DNA from: Beijerinckiaceae bacterium
Lineage (GTDB): Bacteria; Pseudomonadota; Alphaproteobacteria; Rhizobiales; Beijerinckiaceae
Length of the DNA stretch: 38,261 bases
NCBI GenBank assembly: GCA_021324915.1
Contig: JAJPIC010000002.1
Coordinates: 1 to 38,261, forward strand
Reading direction: 5' to 3'
Positions 8,344 to 16,297 of this stretch are shown here, piece by piece. The number at the start of each line of letters is the position of its first letter. The first letter of the stretch is position 1. Made by a program: the position numbers and the translations under genes. The notes under the pieces were generated by a model. It saw only the letters and a list, made by a program, of their open reading frames with translations. It was not told the origin of the DNA and ran no database searches.

Positions 8344-10310
8344 TGTTCGATTCGGCGCCCGACGTCGCCACGGCGGTTTGGACCAACCTCGGCCTCGTCG
8401 TCGGCGCGCTGATCCTCGCCGGCGCGCTCGATCGGCGTCACTTGGCCGACCGCGCCCTCTTCGGCTTCACATGCGCCGCCTTGCTCGTTGCTTATGCCCT
8501 CTGGCGCTGGCACGACACATTGCCGGCCTTCGAGCCGACGGCGGAGAGTTGGTGGGCGCATCTCTTCTTTGGGTGCGAGATGGTTGCGGTCACCCAAACG
8601 CTGCTCGCGATCCTCATTCTCCTGCGCCACCGCGATCGTACGGGGCAAGCCGACGCGGCGGAGCGCGCGCTCGAAGCAAGCGGCGCCTGGCCGGAAGTCG
8701 ATATATTTATTTGCACCTTTCGCGAACCGCTCGAAGTCCTCGAAAAATCGATTCTCTCCGCGGCGGCCATCGATTATCCGCACTTTACCGTCTGGGTTCT
8801 CGACGACACGCGCCGCGCGCAGGTGCGCGAATTTTGCGCCGAGCTCGGCGTGAACTATCTCACGCGCCCCGACAACACGGGCGCCAAGGGCGGCAATCTC
8901 AACAATGCCCTTGCGAAGACCGCCGAGCTCACCAATGCGCCCGTCGTTCTCCTGCTCGATGCCGATTTCGCGGCACGGCCCAACATTCTGCGGCGCACGG
9001 TCGGCCTCCTCGCCGATCCTTCGGTCGCAATCGTCCAGACGCCGCAGTTTTATTACAATGGCGATCCGATCCAGCACAATCTCGGCATTCAGAAGAGCTG
9101 GGTCGACGACCAGCGTTTCTTTTTCGAGATCTTCGAGCCTGCCAAGGACGCCTGGGGTTGCGCCTTCTGCGTCGGCACGTCCTGTGTGATCCGCCGCGAC
9201 AAGCTTGAGATGATGGGCGGCTTTCCCACCGAGTCGGTCACCGAGGATCTGCACGTCAGCTATAAATTGATGGCGCGCGGATTAAAGACGATATGGCTCA
9301 ACGAAAGGCTGAGCGTCGGCCTCTCGGCGGAGGGACTGCCCGAATATCTGACCCAGCGCGCGCGCTGGTGCCTCGGCACGATCCAAGGGGCGTTGCTGAG
9401 CAGCGGCCCCTTCGGCTGGAACAGGCTCAATTTCACCCAGCGCTGGCATTATCTGCAGGCGCTCCTGCATTGGTGTTCGAAGCCGTTCACTGTCCTGCTG
9501 CTGCTGGCGCCCCCCATTTATTGGTTCGGCGGCGTTCCGGCTTTCCACGCGGATTATCTTTCCTTTCTGCGCTTCGGCTTGCCAGCGCTGATCTGCCTCT
9601 GGATTTACAATTTCTGGATATCGGGTGCGCGCACGTTGCCCATCCTCAGCGAGATCACGGAATCGATCGCAGCGCTCGCCATTTCGGCCGTCATGGTGCG
9701 GGCATTCTTCAAGCCTTTCGGGCAGCCCTTCAAAGTCACCGACAAAGGCGGCGACCGGTCGCAGCCAAAGATACGCACGAGGCTCGCCCTTATTTTCGGT
9801 GCAGCGATGGCCCTCTCGCTTGCGAGCATCGCCTGGTCTTTTTTCTCGCCCGTGGCACCGAGCGAACTCTCTTCCGCCGATCTCTTCAATCTGCTTTGGG
9901 CGGCGGTCGCGGCCATCATCGCGTTCGGTGCCTTTCTCGTCAGCTTCGAACGGCCGCGCGGCGAAGAGGAATTTGAGGTCGAGGAGGAAACGTTCGTGCG
10001 GATTGCGGGCGAGACAATGCGGTGCGTTCTCGTCAGACTCTCGCCGAATTCGGCGCCGATCACGCCGGCTTTCGATCCTGCGGATGCGCCGATTCAGATC
10101 CTCGTCCCGAATATCGGCTGGATCGGAGCGCGGCCTGGCCGGAAAACCGGCAAGCTGCTCGCGCTGCAGCTCGCGCCGAGTGCCGAGCAGCGCCACGCTT
10201 TGATCGTCCGCCTCTTTACCTCGCCGATCGATAATGCCGCCCGCACCGTCAAGATCAGACCGACCGTGCGCGCCTTGTTGCGGCGTGCCTTTCAGCCGGA
10301 GCGACCCTGA
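8343..10310 (+). CDS. BcsA-like processive family 2 glycosyltransferase with degenerate PilZ domain
   Basis: A 655-residue membrane synthase. Two or three N-terminal spans precede a cytosolic GT2 domain starting at VDIFICTFREP (residue 119). Catalytic marks are Asp154-Asp155 (LDDT), Asp206/Asp208 (LDADF), Asp302 (TEDL) and Gln338-Arg-Ala-Arg-Trp342 (QxxRW, typical of processive synthases). Further spans follow (SKPFTVLLLLAPPIYW, FGLPALICLWIYNFW and two more), then a PilZ-like tail from about residue 535. In that tail the c-di-GMP motifs are not intact: the RxxxR position reads RPRGE (537-541), and the D/NxSxxG position reads RLSPNS (565-570). The start ATG overlaps the upstream stop (TGATG). 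The product is probably a beta-linked exopolysaccharide; the sugar is unknown. Confidence 0.9.
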   Translation: MFDSAPDVATAVWTNLGLVVGALILAGALDRRHLADRALFGFTCAALLVAYALWRWHDTLPAFEPTAESWWAHLFFGCEMVAVTQTLLAILILLRHRDRTGQADAAERALEASGAWPEVDIFICTFREPLEVLEKSILSAAAIDYPHFTVWVLDDTRRAQVREFCAELGVNYLTRPDNTGAKGGNLNNALAKTAELTNAPVVLLLDADFAARPNILRRTVGLLADPSVAIVQTPQFYYNGDPIQHNLGIQKSWVDDQRFFFEIFEPAKDAWGCAFCVGTSCVIRRDKLEMMGGFPTESVTEDLHVSYKLMARGLKTIWLNERLSVGLSAEGLPEYLTQRARWCLGTIQGALLSSGPFGWNRLNFTQRWHYLQALLHWCSKPFTVLLLLAPPIYWFGGVPAFHADYLSFLRFGLPALICLWIYNFWISGARTLPILSEITESIAALAISAVMVRAFFKPFGQPFKVTDKGGDRSQPKIRTRLALIFGAAMALSLASIAWSFFSPVAPSELSSADLFNLLWAAVAAIIAFGAFLVSFERPRGEEEFEVEEETFVRIAGETMRCVLVRLSPNSAPITPAFDPADAPIQILVPNIGWIGARPGRKTGKLLALQLAPSAEQRHALIVRLFTSPIDNAARTVKIRPTVRALLRRAFQPERP

Positions 10311-10514
10311 GAATTGCCTCGAGGCTGTTCGCGCTCGGCGCGTTCACGAGCTCGATCTCGGCTGCAACACCAAATCCATCATCCACCAAATTCATCATGA
10401 ATGTCCTTCATGGTGAACGCCTTTGTTCTTTGAGCGTTGTCCGAAACGCAGCGACGCCGCCATCGCGAAGATCGAGATCCGGCGCCCGACGAACAGCGCA
10501 AGCGCCACGATGAG

Positions 10515-11366
10515 ATGTCACGGATAAAACCGATCTCCGCGAGAAGTTCAATTTTACGATTGCGTGACGGACGTGCTCTGGGCTTTGCCGAATACGGCAG
10601 GAGCTCGGGGAAGGCCCTCTTCTATTTCCACGGCTATCCGGGCTCTCGCGTCGAAGCGCGGCCTTTATCCGAAACGGCGGAACGCTTCGGCATCCGACTC
10701 ATTGCCGTCGACCGTCCCGGCATGGGCCTTTCGACTTTCCTGAAAGGCCGGCGGCTGATCGATTGGCCAGCCGATGTCGGCGAGCTTGCCGATAGGCTCG
10801 AGATCGAGCGCTTCTCGGTCATTGGCTGTTCCGGCGGCGGCCCCTATGCGCTTGCCTGTGCGCGCAAGATTCCCGAGCGCTTGATCTCCTGCGGCATTGT
10901 CGCGGGCGCCGGAATCTTCGGACCCGCGATCTCGCTTCTCTCACGGTCGCTGCCTTGGTTTCTCTCGCCGCTCATCCGTCCGCTCTTTCGCAACAAGGAG
11001 GAAGCAGCCAAGGCGATCGCCAAGGTGGCTTGTCTGCTGCCTGAGCCCGACAGAAGGGTTTTGCCGCGGATCGGCGAGGCCTGGGCTGCCTCGCTCGCCG
11101 AGGCTTTTCGGCAGGGCTGGAAGGGACCGGCCTATGAAGGTTCGCTCCTCGGCGGCGATTGGGGCTTCAAGGCCGAGGACGTGCGCTATGCGAATGCGCA
11201 TTGGTGGCACGGCGAGCTCGATCGGCATATTCCCGTCACAATGGGACGCGCGCTCGCCAAAGAATTGTGCGGCTGCCAAGCGATCTACTACCCTGATGAG
11301 GGCCATATCTCGCTGATCGTCAACCACGGCGACGAGATCGTGGAGACGCTGGTGCGGCGGCTCTGA
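10515..11366 (+). CDS. Alpha/beta hydrolase (first of a tandem pair)
   Basis: A 283-residue alpha/beta-hydrolase-fold protein. The oxyanion segment is FYFHGYPGSR, the nucleophile elbow GCSGGG contains Ser106, the acid is probably Asp236 (ELDRHIP), and His264 lies in GHISL. There is no signal peptide. ATG 10515 is preferred because the paralogue downstream has only a few residues before the shared LRDGR segment; the longer frame from TTG 10437 adds an arginine-rich stretch with no counterpart. The next gene begins 19 bases after this stop and encodes a close relative. The substrate is unknown (esterase, epoxide hydrolase and dehalogenase relatives share these motifs). Confidence 0.85.
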   Translation: MSRIKPISARSSILRLRDGRALGFAEYGRSSGKALFYFHGYPGSRVEARPLSETAERFGIRLIAVDRPGMGLSTFLKGRRLIDWPADVGELADRLEIERFSVIGCSGGGPYALACARKIPERLISCGIVAGAGIFGPAISLLSRSLPWFLSPLIRPLFRNKEEAAKAIAKVACLLPEPDRRVLPRIGEAWAASLAEAFRQGWKGPAYEGSLLGGDWGFKAEDVRYANAHWWHGELDRHIPVTMGRALAKELCGCQAIYYPDEGHISLIVNHGDEIVETLVRRL

Positions 11367-11385
11367 TCCGGATCCATTGACTTGC

Positions 11386-12204
11386 ATGCAGCCCGATAGC
11401 CTAATGAAGCTCCGAGACGGGAGAATTTTGGGCTTCGCCGAATATGGCGAGCCGAATGGCGCGGCGCTATTTTACTTCCACGGATTTCCCGGCGCGCGGA
11501 TCGAAGCCGAGATTCTCGCACGCCCGGCTGAACATTTAGGCTTCCGTCTCATTGCCATCGACCGGCCCGGCATGGGCCTTTCGACTTTCAAGCCGCAACG
11601 GCGTTTTTTGGATTGGCCCGCGGACGTCGTCGAACTTGCCGACTATCTCGGCATCGGGCGTTTCTCCATTGTCGCCTATTCGGGAGGCGGACCTTATGCG
11701 CTCGCCTGCGCCTCGAGGCTCGCCGAACGGATCGAGGCTTGCGGCATTGTTTCGGGCGCCGGCATGGCGGGGCCCGTACTCCGCATATCTTCCCCTTGGC
11801 TCTCCGCCCTGCTCGCCCCGCTGATGGGGATGTGTTTCCGCAACAAGGCTGCGGCATCGCGCTCGGAACATAAATTCAGCCGCTGGTGGCCGGCGGTCGA
11901 CAAAAGAGCCGATACCCGAGGGATTCTCGCCGCTTCTTTTGCCGAGGCGTTTCGCCAGGGCGCAAAAGGACCGGCCTACGAGGGAAGGCTTCTCGGCGGC
12001 GCTTGGGATTTCCGGCCGGAAGAAGTCCGCTGCTTGAATTTGCACTGGTGGCATGGTGAGCGTGACCGGCACGTGCCCATCCGCATGGGACGGGGCGTCG
12101 CCGCCAGGCTCTCGGGATGCACGGCGAGTTATTATCCTGCCGAAGGACATATTTCGCTCATCGCCAATCATGGCGAGGAGATCTTGAAGACGCTCGCGGC
12201 TTAG
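11386..12204 (+). CDS. Alpha/beta hydrolase (second of a tandem pair)
   Basis: A 272-residue paralogue of the preceding gene, with long shared stretches such as DRPGMGLSTF, GPAYEG and GHISL and the same domain order. The nucleophile is Ser99 in AYSGGGP; the acid and base lie in GERDRHVP and GHISL. The start is set at ATG 11386; ATG 11404, directly before KLRDGR, is an alternative. Neither has a strong ribosome binding site, so translation may depend on the upstream gene. The most variable part is the cap region (about residues 125-190), which suggests that the two copies differ in substrate. Confidence 0.84.
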   Translation: MQPDSLMKLRDGRILGFAEYGEPNGAALFYFHGFPGARIEAEILARPAEHLGFRLIAIDRPGMGLSTFKPQRRFLDWPADVVELADYLGIGRFSIVAYSGGGPYALACASRLAERIEACGIVSGAGMAGPVLRISSPWLSALLAPLMGMCFRNKAAASRSEHKFSRWWPAVDKRADTRGILAASFAEAFRQGAKGPAYEGRLLGGAWDFRPEEVRCLNLHWWHGERDRHVPIRMGRGVAARLSGCTASYYPAEGHISLIANHGEEILKTLAA

Positions 12205-12301
12205 GCGACTCGTCCCAGCGGCGCTTTGCGCCTGTCGTGCGCGACCTTTCCATGTTAGAGCGAAATAGAGGGACCATAGCGAAGCCCAAGGGAGGAGCGC
12301 C

Positions 12302-13717
12302 ATGTTTGGCCTGACCGCGCTTGAGATGGCGCGGATCCAATTCGGCTTCACGATTTCCTTTCACATCATCTTTCCGGCGATCACCATCGGGCTCGCCAGT
12401 TATCTCGTCGTGCTCGAAGCGCTGTGGCTTCTGAAGCAAGCGACGGTGTTCCGCGACCTCTATCTATTCTGGTCGAAGGTCTTCGCCGTCAACTTCGCCA
12501 TGGGCGTCGTCTCCGGCATCGTCATGGCCTATCAGTTCGGCACGAACTGGGGCCATTTCTCGGCTTTCGCCGGCGGTGTCACGGGACCGCTTCTCGCTTA
12601 CGAAGTGCTCAGCGCTTTCTTTCTCGAAGCGGGCTTTCTCGGCGTGATGCTCTTCGGCCTGAACAAGGTTGGACCCGGCCTGCATTTCTTCGCGACCTTG
12701 ATGGTGGCCGCAGGCACGCTGATCTCGGCCACGTGGATCCTGGCGTCGAACAGTTTCATGCAGACGCCGCAGGGCTATGAGATCGTCGCCGGGCGCATCG
12801 TGCCGGTCGATTGGGTGAAAGTGATCTTCAGCCCGTCCTTTCCCTATCGGCTCGTCCACATGACGATTGCCGCCTATCTCGCGACCGCGCTTTTCGTCGG
12901 CGCATCCGGCGCCTGGCATCTGATCAGAGGCCGCAATACTCAGGCCGTGCGCACCATGTTCTCCATGGCGATGTGGATGGTGCTGATCGTCGCGCCGATC
13001 CAGATCATCGTCGGCGACCAGCACGGCGAGAATACGCTCAAATATCAGCCGGCCAAGATCGCCGGAATCGAAGGCCATTGGGAAAACAAACCAGGCGAAA
13101 GCGTGCCGCTGATCCTTTTCGGCTGGCCCGACATGAAGGGCGAGACGACGCGTTATGCGCTCGAAATTCCGCACGCCGGCAGCCTGATCCTGACGCATTC
13201 CTGGAACGGGCAAGTTCCCGCCCTCAAGGATTTCGCTCCGAAGGATCGGCCGGATTCGCCCGTGATCTTCTGGAGCTTCCGGGCCATGGTCGGCCTCGCC
13301 TTCCTGATGTTCTTTTTGGGCCTATGGAGCGCCTGGCTGCGCTGGCGCGGCGACATCTACCGCGCACCTCTCTTTCTGCGCGCCGCCATTCTGATGGGTC
13401 CTTCCGGACTTCTTGCCCTCGTCGCCGGCTGGGTGACGACCGAGGTCGGGCGGCAGCCCTGGGTCGTCTATAATGTCATGCGCACGGCCGACGCCGTTTC
13501 CAATCATTCGGCCGTGGAACTCTCGATCTCGCTCATCCTGTTCATCGTGATCTATTTCGCGGTGTTCGGAACGGGCGTGAGCTATATGCTGAAGCTCGTC
13601 GCCCAAGGCCCCGATGTGCGAGGACCGGAGGCGGAGCCCGGGAAGATCCAGCGCCCTTCGCGCCCGCTTTCCGGCGCGCCGGATGCTGTTCGGCCACTGC
13701 CCGGCGGAGAAGGCTGA
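12302..13717 (+). CDS. cydA: Cytochrome bd-type ubiquinol oxidase subunit I (CIO type)
   Basis: A 471-residue membrane protein. Together with subunit II it oxidises quinol and reduces oxygen to water in the inner membrane. The heme ligands fall at the E. coli-equivalent numbers: His21 near the N-terminus (b595; E. coli His19), His186 (RLVHM) and Met393 (VMRTADAVS) for b558. The signature GRQPWVVYNV is present. The Q-loop between GDQHGENTLKYQPAK and the next span is short, and together with the GRQPWVVY/RTADAVS sequence this points to the cyanide-insensitive CioA branch. The start is ATG 12302 after GGAGGAG. It overlaps subunit II by one base (TGATG). Such oxidases usually serve at low oxygen or when heme-copper oxidases are inhibited. 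Confidence 0.96.
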   Translation: MFGLTALEMARIQFGFTISFHIIFPAITIGLASYLVVLEALWLLKQATVFRDLYLFWSKVFAVNFAMGVVSGIVMAYQFGTNWGHFSAFAGGVTGPLLAYEVLSAFFLEAGFLGVMLFGLNKVGPGLHFFATLMVAAGTLISATWILASNSFMQTPQGYEIVAGRIVPVDWVKVIFSPSFPYRLVHMTIAAYLATALFVGASGAWHLIRGRNTQAVRTMFSMAMWMVLIVAPIQIIVGDQHGENTLKYQPAKIAGIEGHWENKPGESVPLILFGWPDMKGETTRYALEIPHAGSLILTHSWNGQVPALKDFAPKDRPDSPVIFWSFRAMVGLAFLMFFLGLWSAWLRWRGDIYRAPLFLRAAILMGPSGLLALVAGWVTTEVGRQPWVVYNVMRTADAVSNHSAVELSISLILFIVIYFAVFGTGVSYMLKLVAQGPDVRGPEAEPGKIQRPSRPLSGAPDAVRPLPGGEG

Positions 13718-14724
13718 TGGGCGTCGACCTCCCCATTCTCTGGGCGATCATTATCGTCTTCGGACTGATGATGTATGTCGTGATGGACGGTTTCGACCTC
13801 GGCATCGGCCTCCTCTTTCCCTTCATCCGCGATCGGGCCGAACGCGATCTCATGGTCAATACGGTCGCCCCCGTGTGGGACGGCAACGAGACTTGGCTGG
13901 TGCTCGGGGGCGCCGGCCTTTTCGCGGCTTTTCCGCTCGCCTATTCCGTCCTGCTCAGCGCGCTCTATCTGCCGCTCGTCTTCATGCTGATCGGCCTGAT
14001 CCTGCGCGGCGTCGCCTTCGAATTCCGCTTCAAGGCCGACGCGGCGCACCGGCCTATATGGGATCTGTCTTTCGCCATCGGCTCCTATGTCGCGACCTTC
14101 TGCCAGGGCATTGCGCTCGGCGCCTTCATCAACGGATTTCGGATGAACGGCCTCACCTATGCGGGCGGGGCATTCGATTGGCTGACGCCGTTCAGCATTT
14201 TCACCGGCTTCGGCCTCATCGTCGCTTATGGTCTGCTCGGCGCCTGCTGGCTCATCATGAAGACGGAGGACGCTTTGCAGCGGCGCATGATCGAGCTCGC
14301 GCGCCCGCTCACCCTGCTTCTTCTGATCGTGATCGGCATCGTGAGCTTATGGACGCCGCTCGCCCATCCGCAGATCGCATCGCGGTGGTTCAGCCTGCCG
14401 AACATCGTTTTCTTTGCGCCGGTGCCGGTGCTCACGCTCGCGACCGCGTGGGCCATTCTCTACGTTTTGCAGCGCCAGCCACACGCGCTGCCTTTCGGTC
14501 TTGCACTCTTTCTTCTGTTCCTCGGCTATAGCGGGCTGGGGATCAGTCTGTGGCCGCACATCGTCCCGCCGGCGATGTCGCTCGATCAGGCGGCCGCGCC
14601 CCCGCAAAGCATGGGATTTGCGCTGGTCGGCGCCCTCTTCATCATTCCGATCATTCTGACCTACACGTTCTGGTCTTATTATGTGTTCCGCGGCAAGGTG
14701 AAGTTCGGCGAGGGCTATCATTGA
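13717..14724 (+). CDS. cydB: Cytochrome bd-type ubiquinol oxidase subunit II
   Basis: A 335-residue protein with about eight or nine membrane spans. It opens with LPILWAIIIVFGLMMYVVMDGFDLG in pieces typical of CydB, followed by PVWDGNETWLVLGGAGLFAAFP, the best-conserved motif of the family, and later FCQGIALGAFINGF. It pairs structurally with CydA. ATG 13717 shares its A with the cydA stop codon, so the two are translated together. A DUF2474-like mini-gene follows 46 bases later. No cydDC assembly ABC transporter genes are in the window. Confidence 0.96.
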   Translation: MGVDLPILWAIIIVFGLMMYVVMDGFDLGIGLLFPFIRDRAERDLMVNTVAPVWDGNETWLVLGGAGLFAAFPLAYSVLLSALYLPLVFMLIGLILRGVAFEFRFKADAAHRPIWDLSFAIGSYVATFCQGIALGAFINGFRMNGLTYAGGAFDWLTPFSIFTGFGLIVAYGLLGACWLIMKTEDALQRRMIELARPLTLLLLIVIGIVSLWTPLAHPQIASRWFSLPNIVFFAPVPVLTLATAWAILYVLQRQPHALPFGLALFLLFLGYSGLGISLWPHIVPPAMSLDQAAAPPQSMGFALVGALFIIPIILTYTFWSYYVFRGKVKFGEGYH

Positions 14725-14770
14725 GCGCGGCATGATCCGGACAAATGGCAACCGGCTTTCCGAGGAGATC

Positions 14771-14920
14771 ATGCGCCTTCAAGGAACGCGGGAGCGTAAG
14801 CCCTGGCTCAAGCGCTTCGGCTGGCTTGCGCTCATTTGGACGGCGAGCGTTGCGGCGCTCGCCGTCGTGGCGCTCGTCATTCGCGTGCTGATGTCGTTCG
14901 CGGGATTGACCGCGGGCTGA
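14771..14920 (+). CDS. DUF2474-like single-span small protein of the cyd operon
   Basis: A 49-residue protein: a basic N-terminus (GTRERKPWLKRFGW) followed by one membrane span (LALIWTASVAALAVVALVI). Tiny proteins of this form (DUF2474) commonly follow cydB in CIO-type operons, and by analogy with CydX they may stabilise the oxidase. ATG 14771 is preferred because GAGGAG lies five bases upstream; the frame can be read from 14732 but without a comparable site. The stop TGA (14918-14920) touches the stop of the convergent VOC gene with no bases between. Confidence 0.8.
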   Translation: MRLQGTRERKPWLKRFGWLALIWTASVAALAVVALVIRVLMSFAGLTAG

Positions 14921-15679
14921 TCAGCGGCGCGGTCCGACGAGGGCGAAAATCGCGCCTTGCGGATCGAGCGCATTGATGATCCAGCTACCGCCCGGAACTT
15001 CCGTCGGGCCATTGATCACCTGGCCGCCCCTCTCCTTGACGCGCTCGACTGCCGATTCGATCGCCGGTACGTTGAAGTAATAGAGCCAATGCGATCTGGG
15101 CTCGGCCGGCATTTTCGTCATGACGCCGCCCATCATCATTTCGCCGTCGCCGAAGATCTGATAGCTGCCCAGCGCGCCCATATCCATAGTATCGCGCTTA
15201 TCCCAGCCGAAGAGGTCCGAGTAGAACTCGAAGGCTTTCTGGCCGTCCATCGCATGCAGCTCGTGCCAGCCCGCATGACCCGGCGTCCCGGGCGGCGTTT
15301 GCGGTCTCTGCATCAGACCCTTGAACAGCGCAAAGACCGTGCCCTGCGGATCGGCAACGACGGCGAAACGTCCGACCTCCGGAATGTCGGCCGGCCCGTG
15401 ATAAACGACGCCGCCGGCTTCCTTCACGCGATTCGCGTAAGCATCGACATCGTCCACGCCGACATAGCCGATCCATCCCGGACGCGCACCTTGCTCGCCG
15501 GCCTCAGCCGGGATTCCCATCAAGCCGGCGACCGGCAACTCGCCCACATTGAACAAAGTGTAGCGCATGTTCGTCATGCCGGCGTCCTTGGCGTTCCAGC
15601 CGACGACGTAAGTGTAGAAGCTTTCCGCCGCCTGCATGTCGGTCGTCATCAGCTCGTACCAAACGAATTTATGAGACAT
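14921..15679 (-). CDS. Two-domain VOC (glyoxalase/bleomycin-resistance fold) protein
   Basis: A 252-residue protein with two consecutive VOC modules. The first begins KFVWYELMTTDMQAAESFY and the second GHAGWHELHAMDGQKAFEFY. Each is followed by the usual beta strands ending in DPQGTVFALFKG and DPQGAIFALVGP. The fold serves metal-dependent enzymes and binding proteins, and the substrate cannot be told here. ATG 15679 is supported by GGAGGAAA upstream; the in-frame ATG at 15700 lies before that site and is unlikely. It is divergent from a MarR regulator, with a palindrome between them, so it is probably that regulator's target. Confidence 0.86.
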   Translation of the reverse strand: MSHKFVWYELMTTDMQAAESFYTYVVGWNAKDAGMTNMRYTLFNVGELPVAGLMGIPAEAGEQGARPGWIGYVGVDDVDAYANRVKEAGGVVYHGPADIPEVGRFAVVADPQGTVFALFKGLMQRPQTPPGTPGHAGWHELHAMDGQKAFEFYSDLFGWDKRDTMDMGALGSYQIFGDGEMMMGGVMTKMPAEPRSHWLYYFNVPAIESAVERVKERGGQVINGPTEVPGGSWIINALDPQGAIFALVGPRR

Positions 15680-15746
15680 CGGCTTTCCTCCGCTTGACAT
15701 TGCGTCGATATGTCCGCCGATCGCATGAGACGGGCTTGACAGGATT

Positions 15747-15762
15747 ATGTTGAAATCAACAT
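15747..15762. promoter_or_regulatory. Putative MarR operator
   Basis: A perfect palindrome, ATGTTGA-AA-TCAACAT, with 7-base arms sits 9 bases before the MarR start codon and between the two divergent genes. A TTGACA box lies just upstream at 15736-15741. Size and position fit a MarR dimer site that would control both genes. Confidence 0.65.
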
Positions 15763-15771
15763 GATGTTTTT

Positions 15772-16227
15772 ATGTCAGACAGAGGGGTTTCTTTCGAGAC
15801 GACACTCTTTGTCCGCGATACGTGCCTCTGTCTCCATGTGCAGCGGGCGGCGCGCATGCTGGCGCGCCGGTTTGACGAAACCTTGCGCCCGCTCGACCTC
15901 ACGAGCGGCCAATTCTCGCTGCTCATGTGCTTGAATCAACCGCGGCCGCCGAACATCGGCACGATCGCCTCCATTTTGACGATGGACCGCACGACGCTGA
16001 CCGCCGCGCTGAAGCCGCTGCAACGTCGCGGGCTCGTCCGCACGATCATCGATCCGGCAGACAAGCGCAACCGGCGCGTCGCCCTGACGGAAGCCGGGCG
16101 CGCGCTCCTGTCGCGTGCGCTGCCGGCCTGGAGGGAAGCGCATACGCGGCTCGAAAAGCGCATCGGCGGCGCTGCGGACCGATTGCGCAACGATTTGCGC
16201 ATTCTTGCTGAGCCGCTCACGCCTTAA
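15772..16227 (+). CDS. MarR-family transcriptional regulator
   Basis: A 151-residue winged-helix protein. The recognition region is NIGTIASILTMDRTTLTAAL, and the wing DPADKRNRRVALTEAG carries the conserved D-x-R-N-R-R pattern. Helices at both ends form the dimer interface. Cys residues near the N-terminus (RDTCLCLH) could be redox sensors, which is inference only. ATG 15772 has no clear ribosome binding site and lies very close to the candidate promoter and palindrome. The likely targets are itself and the divergent VOC gene; ligands of this family are usually small aromatic or oxidising compounds. Confidence 0.87.
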   Translation: MSDRGVSFETTLFVRDTCLCLHVQRAARMLARRFDETLRPLDLTSGQFSLLMCLNQPRPPNIGTIASILTMDRTTLTAALKPLQRRGLVRTIIDPADKRNRRVALTEAGRALLSRALPAWREAHTRLEKRIGGAADRLRNDLRILAEPLTP

Positions 16228-16297
16228 CGAAGATCGGCTTTGGGCGGATGGAACTGGGCCGGCGCTGCGCTGTTTTCCGGCGGCTCAGGAGCTTCCC

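Noticed and set aside
10390-10402. Palindrome ATTCAT-C-ATGAAT upstream of the hydrolase pair
   Set aside because: Short, with no regulator nearby and no promoter-like boxes around it; it could be chance.
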